64,000 nt of DNA from Cavia porcellus (lineage: Eukaryota > Chordata > Mammalia > Rodentia > Caviidae): assembly GCF_034190915.1 (NCBI RefSeq), contig NW_026947496.1, positions 34,096,001 to 34,160,000 of the forward strand, read 5' to 3'. This document shows positions 27,101 to 40,900 of this stretch, piece by piece. The translations under genes were made by a program, and so were the position numbers. The notes beneath the pieces are model-generated. The model was not told the origin of the DNA and ran no database searches. It saw only the letters and a list, made by a program, of their open reading frames with translations. Within the stretch, counting starts at the first letter, position 1, and every line of letters begins with the position of its first letter.

Positions 27101-30100
27101 GATAAGGTTTGCAGAGCAGTAACCGAATCTTTCAAAGACATTTTAAAAGCAAATTGCCAGGTCATTATCTTTACCAATATTACATTATTGGAGAAATAAA
27201 ACTTATTACTACACATCCACATGTAAATCTAACAGAAATAAAGTGCAGGTACGCAGCACTTTGTTTTTGTTAGATTTACATGTGTTCTCATCTTGGGCTG
27301 CAGATCAGTGGTTCCTGTGCTCAAGGAATCTAAAGTGCTGTATGAAAGAAACGCATCAAAGCATCAGCAATGAAATTTAGAAATGCAACATACTGAGGGC
27401 CTGCCTCAAGGGCCACATGCTACAGGAGCGCACAGAAGGAGGATGTGGCCTGGTCTGAAGAGCAAGAGGAAGTCTGTTGTAGAGACGTGTCAACCAGGGT
27501 GAGCATGACAGTAAGAAGGGAAGAGGTGGGTAAGGGGAGATCAGAGCTTTCCAGGATGCAAGAATAGTACATGGAAAGTCCTGGCAGGAGATACTTTAAC
27601 CATTCATGGGAAAAAAAGGATGCCCCCCATGCACCTAAGTAAGAGGGAAGAGCAGATAATAAGGTGACAGACATGAGTGAGGGTGGGAAGCCACCGGGAC
27701 ACTAAGCAGGCCAGCAGATACTGCTGTCTTTGTCTAAAAGGCAACAGGAAGCCAGCAATAGTGAAAGCATACACAGGAGGGAGGGAAATGTGTAAGCCTC
27801 AAACTATGTTTTGAAAAGATTTCCCTTGCAACAATGTGGAACAAAAGACTTCAGGAGGAGCAAAAGCAGATACAAGGTAAACAGGTGAAAGGATTTCTAG
27901 CATTGCCTCGGAGCAATCAGAAAAAGGAGGTAATACCAAGGCTGGGTGCCTTAGATGTGCCATAGTCTATGCTTACTTTAGTAAGGATGAATGTTTATTT
28001 ATTTTCAACAGATGTAACAAAAGAATCTGCCAAGTAACAGCACAGAAAATGTACTGGATAACAGAGAGAATAAAATACAAAAGAGAGGGGCTGGGGATTT
28101 AGCTCCGCAGCATAAGCACCTGCCTTGCAAGTGTGTGGCTGTAAGTTCGATCCCTGGTACCGATAAAAAAAGAAAGAGACAAACAACACAAAACACAAAA
28201 AAAGAAATGTTTCAAGGATAAACACACGCATTTTGGAAGAATAATTACCTGATCACTTAAGACCTATTCCATGATCAGAGACATCAGTAGATGAAAATGA
28301 GTTAGTCTGAGGCAAAGCAAGGAAATTTAAGACACATTAAATTCAAAGATGCAATTTTTTCAAATTATCACTAATGACTTTAATGAAGAGGAAGCATTAG
28401 AAATGTGAAAGGAATCCTCACTAACGAATTTGCTAAAAACTCTCCTCCCTCAGTCTTACACATTTCCCTGGAGATAAGAATTCCACAAAAGGGATGGGAG
28501 TTACAGACTGTAGCTCAAGTGCTGTAGCATCCGCCTAGCATATACCAGACCCTGGGTTCTATCCCCAGCACCACAAAACAAACAAATAAATGTGGGCTTG
28601 GCTAAAAATAAGAAGAAAAGAAAAAATTAACAAAGTCATCTTTCCAAAAATTTTTCCCTAAGATTATTTTTCATAATCAGTTCATACCAAAGATGAACCA
28701 CTCACCTCCACATATTTCTATTATAGGGTTTCTAAAAACACATCTGTAAAATTTAGCTCCCAAGGACTGAGCAGTTGTACAAAAAATTAGTAAGTTCATT
28801 TGTGTTCAATTCGTACTCTGGCAGCTCACCAGCTTACAACATCTAAAATAGCTCAACATTTCAAATCAGAACAGACAAAGTACAAGTTGCAAGACAGTAT
28901 TTTTTATTTTCTGTTACTCACACTCTTTGACTAAAATATGTTTGATTTAATTTGTGTGATTAAATCACAACCTCAAATCTAGTGAAAACTTCTTTGAAAA
29001 TACTTTGCTTCTATCAATCTATAAAAATGATTGCAGATGTTATGGTTTAAGTCAGATTCTCCCTCCTAAGCCTCATGGCTGAATCTAGTGTTTGTGATTG
29101 GTTCACTCTCTAGCACTCGGATTGGTGGTGAGCTACCCCCACCCAGGGGTGGAGCCAGCATACAGTGTAACTACAGGAAGAAGACCTGTTTTTCTTTCTC
29201 TAGCTGTTCCCACCTTGCTGTTTTGGCTCACCATGCCACCCTGCCACTTGGAGCCAGCTAAGTATGGACTGAAACCTCCAAGAACTGTAAGAAATAAACC
29301 AACTTTTTCCTTCCCTAACTTTGGGAATCAGGTATTTTGTCTCAACAACAAGAGAAAAAAGTAACTAAGACAGAAGACTTACTTTCCCATGCAGATGACT
29401 TAATGTACTCTTGGACCAGGTTCTTTACATAAACATTTAGAGATGTCTCAGGAAGCCCATCAGGGCCACAGATAGAGGTTGGCCGGAAACACCTCTCATT
29501 GATATGCAGCCAGTCGCAGAGCTGGGAAAGTAAATAGAAACGAGATTATTTTATTTTAAATACCTGACTGAACAAAGTGTTTCTAATTTTCCTAAGCCAA
29601 TTTCTTTCTTCCACAATGAACTGAATGCAAATCACTAAACAGAACAGCTTCTCTGTAATCTCAAGCAACCACTGTCAACTGAAATGTTATGGGGCCATGC
29701 ATGATTACATGGACATTTACACATATGTTTCACTGTGAGTACTGTCTATAAAACTAAGTCATGATAATAAATGCTTTATTAGCTTTTTGTGTTTTCTAAA
29801 GCACCTAATACAAAACACACAGTTTTATGAGGTGCTCTAAAGAACATTTCTATGCAAAATAACATAAATTTGTAAAGCCAATTACAGCTTTGAAATTCTT
29901 CCCAGCTTTCTATGCCAAGATAATGCAGAATTTAAAATATAAGTTATAACTAAAGTTTCTGTTCTTCTCAAAAGCTTTTCTACCATATGTGCCTACTAAA
30001 ATACATTGAGAGAAATATCATCTCAGTTCTTCTACATTACATGTCTTAGAAGACATGTAAAAGTAAGTCACATAACTTCACAATTAATCTCTGATCAGAT

Positions 30101-33100
30101 ATAATTGTGCATTTAAATATAAACCTAAATTAAATGTTATTTACTACATTCACAAATTCTTTTTTACAATGTCTCTTAATGTGCAATTCAATATGAGCTT
30201 AAATATGAGTAATTATACTATGAGTCTTTTTAAAAAGAACTTTTAAAAATATTTTTTGCATTAGTTAAGATCATCTAAAATATGAAGACTAGATATTTAC
30301 ATAGTAATATTACATCACAAAAGTTATGAAAAATAGCCAAATCTATTCTAAGATATACATGCATACATGCCATGTTTTGGAGGTGGTTCAAATGTGTACC
30401 CCAAAGGTTCTTGTTCTGGAAGTGTTTACCAGTGTGGTGATGGTTTATTTTTTGTGGTACTGGAGATCTACTTTCTATTCTACTATGGAGATAAACCCCC
30501 TATCCTTTTTATTTTTTGTGGGGAGGTCTCCATAAGTTGTCCAGAGCAGCCTTGAACTTGGAATGTTCCTGCCTCAGCCTCCTGAAGTGCTAGAATTATA
30601 GCTGTATACTACAGTACAGTGGTGTTCTAGTGATGGAACTTGTAAGAGCCCAAGCCTCCTGAAAAGCAGATAGGTCAGGGTGCTCTATTCTTAAAAGGGA
30701 CTGAAGTTAGTCTCACAGAGTGAGTTAGTTCTCATGAAGTAGGCTTTATGGGCACACCACCACAAGGGTAGGCCCATCTACACAGGCTTTGTTCCCTTTT
30801 CACTTCACCAAGTGCTGATGCAGTCGGGGCAGCCACCAGGACATTATTACCATGCTATTTGGACCTTCCAGCCAAGAGACTCCTAAGACAAACAAACCTC
30901 TTTATAAATAAGTACTCAGTCTCAGATATTCTGTTACAGCAACAACAGAGTAATACAAGTGCTGTCACTATTAAACAAAGAGAAAGACTTAAAGTTAAGG
31001 ATCAACTATAAGCTATCAGACCGTATGGTTCATGAGGACGGCGACCATGTTCCAAATGCCTGGCACAGGCCCTGATGTGTGGAAGGTGTGCGGTAAACGA
31101 TTTTCAACACATGAATTCCAAATAGGATTACAAAAAGGAAAACAAGTGAAAGGAAAGTAAAATGAGAGAAATAATGGAAGCAGACATGACTGAACTGTAG
31201 AACTAACAAATTAGGGGGAACAAGTAAAGAAATCCAAAAGTTAGATGCTTAAAAATAAGTAACAAGGGGCTGGGGATTTAGCTCAGCGGCATAAGCGCCT
31301 GCCTTGGGAGCAGGCAGTCGTGAGTTCGATCCCTGGTACCGATAAAAAGGAAAAAGACCAAAATAAATAAATAAATAAAAAATAAGTAACAAAACACGGA
31401 AATGTCAAAATCAAGGTGAAGACAATAGCTATAGTGGATGTTTACACTTATGGGTTAGAAAAAGTCTGAGACATTTTTACATGTTTTTCCTCATTTAAGC
31501 CTTGCAGTTTTACCATATAGGAAGATAAATGCCAGGTGGATTAAAATCACAAATTTAAAAAGCACAAATTCCATAAGTAGGTCTTACACAGATACCCCAA
31601 CAAATAAAAACTGAATATCTAACCAAACAAAATGCAGAAAACCAATTTTAAAATCACACTTACTAGCCACCTGGATAAATTTAAGCAGTAGATATTCAAT
31701 AAATTATGGTTAGTTTATTTAGGTGTGATGTGGATCTACTTTTTAGTCCTCATTGTTTAGCAATCCACACTTCAGGTAGAAGTAACACCTGATGGGAAAC
31801 ACCTCAAAATAACTGGGGGGGGGGGGGCCACTCAGGGAGGCCCAGGACAAGGCAGACTGGCCACAGACAGTGACAGCAAATGCTGGGTGACTGGTGCACA
31901 GGAAAGCATTAAAACACTTAAGAATTTTTAAATTCTTCATAACAAAAAGTTAAAAGAAAAAGTAAACTATTAATATCAACAGTAGAACTGGATGAAAAGA
32001 TACCCAAACTCAGCATCACATGTATCTATACTGATCTAACCACAGGTGCTCTGGAATGACCTTTCACATCGGACACTGCTACCACAAACACTCCCCACAC
32101 TGTGAAATCTGAGCCGCCTTACAGTAGGCCGCACAGTAGACCTCAAAGATGTCCAAGTCCTCATCCCTAGAGCCTGGGAATGTCACTTGTGTCAAAAAGT
32201 TCTCTGCATTTCATTCCGTGAAGGATTATGAGATGGATGAAATGCTCAGATGGCTTGAGCTCACACCTATTCCTGTAAAAGCAAGGTGGGAACAGGTTTG
32301 ACTATGAAACAAAAGAGAGGACAACAGGAAGATGAAACAGAGATTGGAAGGTGCTCTGCTGCTGGTTTTGAGGAGGGAGGACAAGGCAGAAATGTTATGA
32401 ACACAGCTCTAGAAACTAGAGAAGGCAAGAAATGGGTCCTCTTTCAGAGGCGCCCCAAGGGTCACAACCCTGTAGAATCTTGATTTCAGCCCATGAAGCC
32501 GATTTCAGACTCCTGATGTTCAGAAGTGAACAAGAACAAAGGTGTGTTATGCTTAAGCCAAGTCTGTGGTAAGAAAACGAATATCATCCCTATGCAGGAA
32601 AATGTGTCAGTACTTTCCAAAACTGCACTTAGTCTTTGATCAAAATCTAGGAACCTATTTTACAGATACAACAGCAACAGTAATAAACACAATTACTTAT
32701 CCTGGTAGTGTCTGTAAAGGCACAGATAGGATCAACCCAGGAGAGCAGCAGTAGGGGAAGCTAAATGAACATGGTAAATCTAATGGAATGCTATGCTCAT
32801 GTACGAAATCATGTAAGAAGCTGGGTGTCATGGCACATATGTCTACACCTTCATCCTAGCACAGAGGGAGACGGAGACAGGAAGATCACAAGTTCAAGCC
32901 CAGAAAGAGAGTGAGGGTTGTAATTTACTGGTAGTGCGCCCTGGGTTTAATCTCAACTACTACCAAACAAAAGTCTCTAACTATTGATAAAAAGAAATCA
33001 CTAAGATATACTTTCAATTAACATTTGAAAGGTGGTAAGCAGGGCCAGGGATTTAGCTCAGTGGTATAAAAGCCTTCCTGGCAAGTGTGAGGTTGTGAGT

Positions 33101-36100
33101 TCCATTGCCGGTACCAAAAAAAAAAAAAGAGGAATGAAAGGTGGTAAGCAGAGCCCACATTGAAAGCTCTTGTTTAGGAACAGGACAAGGTAAAGAACAA
33201 GATGGAAATGAGACGCTTTTGACAAGTAGTTTCAATCTCCAAACTATGGCAATTCATTTCCCATTCAGGCAAGCAAAGCTACATTTTTTAAAGAATTAAA
33301 AAAAAATGTTTGCAACAACCTATCAGTACCCTTAATATAACAATATTCATCAAGCCTGTGGGCCAGAAACACTGAGGAAGCATCCTGCCAAGTGAGCTAG
33401 AGAGAGGCTGCTGTGCATGCAGGAGAGGAAAGACAGCTGATAGACAACAGGGCTCAAGGCGATTCAGAAGCAGTCAGGAAGAATTAAGAATCACCACAGT
33501 GGCACACACCTGTAATCCCAGTATTCCGGAAGGCTGAAGCAGGAAGACCTCAAGTTCAAGCCCAGCCTAGCCAAGTCAGCAATTTAGTAAGACTATCTCA
33601 AAATACAAAATAATTAAGGAAGCAAGAGGCATTATGGTAACCATTGTTGATAACCTTGTACTCTGTTTTTATATCATGTGCTATGTCTATCCTTGGTTTT
33701 GACTGATAGCTTTGTTTTATCATGTTTGATTTTATTCTCTTACAAAAAAAAAAGTAATAAAATCTAAGGGAGCAATAAAACCCAAAATGTGTAAATTTTT
33801 TTTGTAATAAAGAGAGGGGAAAAAAAAAGTGCCCTAAAGGATACAACAGCAAAAAAAAAATAAATAAATAAAATAAAATAAATTAAAAAAAGACTGGAGT
33901 TGTAGGTCAGTGTAAAGGTCATGAATTCATTCCTTAGTACCATAGGGGGAAAAAAATAGTTTACAGTAATACCAGCTACCAGGCCTATGTAGCTGGGCAG
34001 AAGAAAATGCCATTAATTGACAGAAAAGAAGACAAAGAGGAGATCTGTGGACTTCATGTCTTTGAGTCTGAGGTAGTCACTATTTCCAGTTCATCTGGGT
34101 CAGAGCCAGGATCTGCCCCCAGCACTGACCTGTTCAGAAAGCCCACATGTCCAGCTCAGCATCTCCCCACGGGCCACAAAAACCCTGGCAGCATGAGGTT
34201 AAGCCCTCCCAAAGAAAATGCACAGCATTTCAAAATCTCTGGTGGTGGACCATAAAGCAGTTGTCACATTCTACACAAATGTAAGTAATGAGCTTAATCA
34301 GAGCACAATTTTGAAAAATGTATTTTCAAAAGAATTCTCTTCAAGCCTCACCTCTGTCCACAAGGCAGTTCCTCGTCCTAAAGACTCCTCTTGTTTCAGA
34401 GATGTGAGAAAAATGGAGACATCAGACAGCGATACTTTCTCCTAAGCAGGGAGTTTGAAAACATTGCTCAGTTTAAAATTATCAACTGAATAAACAGTTG
34501 ATAATTGCAAACAAACAAGTGTATTAGTTAGAGTAGACTATCAGTAGCTAAATCCAATATTCACCCACTTTTAAAATGAAGATATTAATTGTAATTATTC
34601 ATTATATAAAGTGAAATATTATTTTATAATATATTTTCTTTTAAAATAAAAGACTGTCTTAGAGAAAAGATAGTAATAATCTTTGCAAAAAGATAATGTC
34701 TATAAGAAGAAATTACTGCCAATCAAAAAGTTTAAGTCTTTTTCAAAACAACAAAGATAACTTCCTAATTAAAGAAAACCATGGAGGTCTCATGGCCAGG
34801 AGGCTGCATGTCTTCAGTTAAGTCTATGCTCTGGGCAGGGTCAAAAGCCTACTCCCAGCCCACTGGTAATGAAGTTCCACTGGAATATGGTTTTACCTAT
34901 TTATTCATGAAATTATTTGTTACGATTTAAATACAACTGATCCCTACAGACTCATGTACCTGAGGACTTAATCCCCAGTGAAGCAATAATCAGAGGTGAG
35001 GCCTACAGAGGTGAGTGGATCATGAGGACTCTAACTTCACTAAAGGAAGTACATTATAATTTGATGGCATTTGTTATGGTTTGTGCCTAGATGTTCCCCT
35101 CAAAGCCTCATGCAGTCATAGGTTTTTCAGAGATGGCTGAGTCTGAGCATGATTGATTTGTAGTTCAATGCTGAGTTAAGGATGGTGATTGCTTCATTAG
35201 TCCACTGACTGGATTGGCACTGCCCTAATCCCAGTAGACTGAATACAATACAAGGGACAGAAGAGGCTTGTCCCTATGTTCTCTCTCTATTGTTGCTTTT
35301 GCTGTCTTCCCCTGCCATGAACTGTTGCTCCTCTACCACCCTGCTTTGGAGCCAGATGGTAATGGACAGAAATATCCACAAACTGTGAGCTAAATAAACC
35401 TTTGCTCCTTTAACTTTGAATGTTGGGTACTTTGTCCCAGCAATGAGAAAAAGTAACTAAGACAGCATAACTGAGAGGTAATGCAAACTAGACGTGAGGC
35501 CCACTTGAAAGGAATGAGTCATGGGTGAGTTTTGGAGACTATATATCTGTTCCCAATTCCTTTCCCTCCAGGTTTCCTTTTTTTTTTTTTTTTTTTTTTG
35601 CTTTCTGGTTGTTCATGAGGTGAGCAACTTTGTCCCAATCCACCATCCCGTCATGCTGCTCTGTCTCATCTCAGGCCCACCACAGACCATAAGTGGAAGT
35701 CTCTGAAGCTGTGAGGCAAAATAAACTTTTCCTTCTTCTTCACATTGTTTATGTCAGCTATTTTGTTCTCGCAATAGAAAGCTACCTAACACACAGTCTA
35801 TGGTTGCTTTGCTCTCTAAAGGAAAAAAATTCAGAAGTTGCACCAGACACCATCTGACCAGAAAAGCCTATGCCAGTAGTGGCAAATCTATGGTACGTGT
35901 GATGCAGCGGGCAGTTATCAATGAAAGCTCTAATGGCCTAGACCATATTTACTAACCATACTTCACAGTCTGCTGACCTCTGCTCTAAGCAAGAGTATTT
36001 AGGGGCTGGGGATTTAGCTCAGTGGCATAAGTACCTGCCTTGCAAGCAGGTGGTCATGAGTTTGATCCCTGGTACCGGAAAAAAGAAAAAGAAAAAGGAA

Positions 36101-37831
36101 AAAAAAAAAAAGAGTATTTGTTAGAGCTCTGGGTCTTGGAAAACAAGGGAGAACATGGTGCAGACCAGGCATGATGGTGAAGACCGGGCAAAAATCACCC
36201 AGGACAGGCTAGCTGCGAGCTGTGACAGTGCATGTGAAACACTGCTATAGGGAAAGAGCTAGAGACTCAGTACCTAGGGTTCTGCAGCGCCTTCCTTACC
36301 CCACAGCACCATTCCTGACTCCAGGAAGAAGCAGGCAGCCTAGGTAAGTCATATTCTTCCTGCACACAGTGCCATACCTATCACTGAGAATACTGTAAAT
36401 GCTAAACCCAAGTTCCCACAACACTGTCCTAAGGGCCAATCTGACCTGCAGGCCCATCTGACATAGATCATAGGCTTGCTATTCAGTTTTGCAACCTACT
36501 GCCTAACTTTGTAAATGAGAACATCAAAGATAACTCACCACATCCACCAGATGCATCGCTGTTTGAAGAAGGAAGCACTGTGCTGCCCCTCTCAATAGAA
36601 TCTGATGTGTGATCATAGTACACTGGATGACGTCCCTGATATCACAACACAGGAACACATTTGCATAGGCCCAGAATAATTCTAATAACTTGTATTACTA
36701 ACTTACACAGTATTTATAGCTTTAAGCAGGAAGTCACTGATAGCAAGCTTTTAAAGCCATTATTTTCCATCATGGCCTCTGAGAGTTTGATTTTAACACG
36801 AAACGATCCCTTTTAAAAATAAGGCTATGAACAAAGATGCTTTTGGAGCAAGAATTTTACATTTTTTGAAATACTTTCTAATTCTATTATCATTTGACAT
36901 TTTACTTTCAATTTTCTACTTATCAATGTAATAAAAAAAGTACTGGTCATAAGAAGGTCAGAACCTATTAGCATCTATCAAAGAACTTGCTTAACTCAGT
37001 AACTCAAAATAAATTCAACTAAATGAATAATAGATTAATTTATGTTTCGTAGGTCAGATTATATTAGCTAAAAGCATGCACCATTGGTGAAAGCAGAGAG
37101 AAAAACAAACTATGCAGATAAAAAAATCATGGCAGATAACCATACACAACCACGCAACGAGTTTATTACCTGAGAGCAATAAGCCCTTCTAGACCCAGGG
37201 TCTTACAATTTGGGACATTTGCCAATGCCTTCGACAGGAACAAAATGGGAACAGCACACCAATGTCTATTCCTCATCTTCTGAAGAAACTTTAATAGGAA
37301 ATTACCTGGAAGAAAAAGTTTTTAAATATTATTACTGTCAGTAAGAAAATATAAAAAACTCAACATCATTAATTTTAGGGAAATACAAGTCAAAACCCCC
37401 ATGAGATACCACTTCATATCCACAGCGAAGGCTACAATCCAAAGGAGAATGGCAAGTGTTGGGGAGGTTTTACAGAAATTGGAACCATCACAGAGTGATG
37501 TAATCACTATGGAAAACTGCATGGTATCTACCCCCCAAATTAAAGAGAATTTTCATATGACACATAAATTTCACTTCTAGGGATGTTTCCAAGAGAACTG
37601 CAAACAGGTGGTCATACAGAAACTTTTCCATGAATATTCATACCACTATTCGTAACACTCAAAGGTGGAAACAATACAAACGCCTGCCAAATGATGAATG
37701 AATAAAATGTGGACTATTTACACAATGGAAAATTATTCAGCCACAAAAAGGAAACACTAACACAGGCTAGAATAAGAATTTTGAAATACTGTGCTAAGAA
37801 GCTAGTTCTAACAGGCCACATATTGTGTGAC

Positions 37832-37917
<86 letters not shown>

Positions 37918-40900
37918 GTTTTGCATATACAATTCTATGGAAATGAAAGGATTAGGGCAGCTAGGAGAGAAGGAGGTAAGAATAAGGAATGATTTTTTAA
38001 GGGAAAAAGAGCTTTTTGGGGAAGATGAAACCGTTTTGAAATCAGATACCAGTAACAGCTGTACAACTTCATGAATATATTAAACAACACTGAATCAAAC
38101 TGCTTAAAAGGGTAGTTTTCAGGGGATATGAATTAAATCTCAATAATGCTGTTGTTAAAAAAAAAGGTTATTTCAATTTCTTTTCTACCTAGTAAGGTAA
38201 GTACTCCACTGTACTATGGAATTCTAATAATTATGCAGCTATAGTTTTGTTTGTTTGCTATTTTTTTGGTATTTTTTTAAGTTTTAACTGTTAGAACTCA
38301 TACTTAAGAGCTGTTAAGGAAAAACAGGAAGTGTTGAAGCAGACCTTTCTCATGGATCATTTCTTGCCGACCTTCGACTCATTACCATGGCCGGCCTGAT
38401 GCATTCTCAGACACAAAAGGTTAGGCGCCTCCTTCTGTCTCCTTTGCCAAGGTCTGGTTTGTCAAGGACCTTGAGTCCTGCAGCTAGTGCTATCTGACTG
38501 CTTTCTCACCTTATGTAGAATGCCTTTAAGAAATCTTCAGAAGCTCCTATAAGAGTATTATATGTATTTTGTACCTTCCAAATAAACCAATAAAAAACCA
38601 GAAATACTCAAGATACATTCGGTAGAAACTGGTAAGTAACCCTAACTTCATTTTCTTTTAATCGAGCTCAATAAATCCTTCCATGTGCCTAAGCCCTCAC
38701 TCAGGACCTAAGGAGGATGGCCAGGGCAATGCTTCTCCTCACACTCAGCTGACACACTTACCAAGTGTGTGCTATACCTGGCCCTGAGCCACAATCACCC
38801 AGCACACAGATTCTGTGTCTCACTACACACTGTGGATAGGGCATCCCACCACAGCCCACAAGATTATCCCCAAACTGCAGGAGCCCAGAAACTTAAAATT
38901 AAAAACAGCTCTAATTGTTGAACTATCTTCTCCATTGACTAAGTTTACCTTCAAAAGCAAGGAAAACAAAACAACTTCTTTAAATTTAAAGCCATGCTAT
39001 ACAGACTGTATTTTTCTTCCTTGACCTATCCAAAAGGGCAGGTACATATTACCACTGGTCATCTTGTCAACCTATTTGTAGATTAAATACAAATGGAAGA
39101 AATAGTTCATACACAGGGTGACTTTTATCGACCACAAAAGCGTAAGTGGAAAAAGACTCAGAAAGCAGCAGGAGTCCCTCTGCTGCTCAGCAGGCAAAAT
39201 CACACCGTCCCTGTTCTCTGCTTCTGAACGCACTTCATAGGAAAGAATGGCAAACTCCCAATCTAGGGGTTTCTGTATTTGTTGTTCCAATCTAAGGCAA
39301 CATCTGTAAAAGGAATGTAACATGAACATTCAGTTTACTATTTTTTTCTAAAACTAGTCTATTCCTTTGTTCAACCTAGTTTCCCAACTCTCGAAGAACA
39401 GACAGAGCCGGTGACCAGAGGCAGGTCCTCCACCACCACACCAGGCTGCTCACGCACCACAACAATGGCATGGGCCAGTGCAAAGTCCACTCATGATGGA
39501 CGTTTACATGATTCAGACAACATGGGCAGGTCCTGACAAACACTGATTGTAACAGTCACACAACAGACGGTACACCAATATGCAAAACATTTAAAAAAAT
39601 ATTAAAAGAGAAGAAACTCTTACGGACACATACTCTTTATTTCCTCTGGAAGAAGAGAAACATAGATGACTAAAAACTTCTGTAATTTTAATCCCAATGG
39701 AGAACCACTTCCTATAAGTTGACCTGTGGACCTACAGACAACAAAGAGAGAAAAACAAATAGTTAAGATCTATTTACAAAAGCGTATACTAAAACTGAAC
39801 AGACTACTGTCCAAGTCTTTCAGCAATCTTCCTTTTCTAAATCTGCATTTTATTTTCCAGGAAAGCTCTGAGAATTGTTTTGGTTACAGAAATGTCCACT
39901 TTCTAGGAAAATGAACATGAGTCACAACCTCCTTTCCCTTTTCTGCCACTTCCCTTCAGTGTTACACACAAATGAATCTTGCTAAATATGGTGGTACCTT
40001 GGTTCATCAACTTAATTTTTTAATAATTCCATAAACTGAACTTGACTAGAACCAAATCAGATTTCCCCATAAGGTCAACATTGAACCTGGCCACTGAATT
40101 TGATTCAGTTCTCACCCAATTTGGTTGGCGATTAGAATTGTGAAAAGAATTAAGTTCATGAATCAAGGTACCACTGTAGTATTATTTTTAAAAATCGCAA
40201 AAATAGTAATTTTGAGGGCCAGGAATATAGCTCAGTCGCACAAGTACTGTTTTGAAAAGTATGAGGTCATGAGTTCCATCCCTGGTACCAAAAACATAAA
40301 ATAAAATAAAATAATAATTTTGAATTATATTTTATTGTTTCCAACTTTTAATTGAATAACTTTACAACTTAGGCCTAAAGTAAAACAAACAACATTCACA
40401 ATCAAGACATATTATCAGTAGTACATTACTTTTAGTGTTTAATTATTAACATCTACTAAAGTCATGTTTTTCTCTTCTATGCTTTTGCCAGGAGCATTAT
40501 CTACTAACTGAACAGGAGCGCGCTAGGAAACTACAGCATCCCATGATAAATGTATCAGCTCTTCAAATTGGCACAAACATTAAAGATTTTAAAATGAGTG
40601 GTGGTGGTGGTGGTTGGGAGAGGGTCCTGTTTAGAAGCACTCCAAAGACAAGACTTACTGCTATTAAGCTGATTAATCAGTAGTAGAGGCCAGGTGTGGT
40701 GTTGCAGGCCTATAAACCCAGCACTCAAGAGGCTGAAGCAGGAGGACCTGTGAGTTTGAGGCCAGCTTGGACTACATAGTGAGTTCCAGGACAGCATGAA
40801 CTACAGTGAGACCCTGCCTCAAAAAAAAACAAACCAAAACAAAAAAACCAACCCAAAAAACAGTGCTACAGAGATGATATAATTTCAAGAGTGGGGGAAA

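Noticed and set aside
37709..38074. 121-codon plus frame and the opposite RERERE frame
   Set aside because: Their core is the (CT)n(AT)n microsatellite within an L1 remnant.
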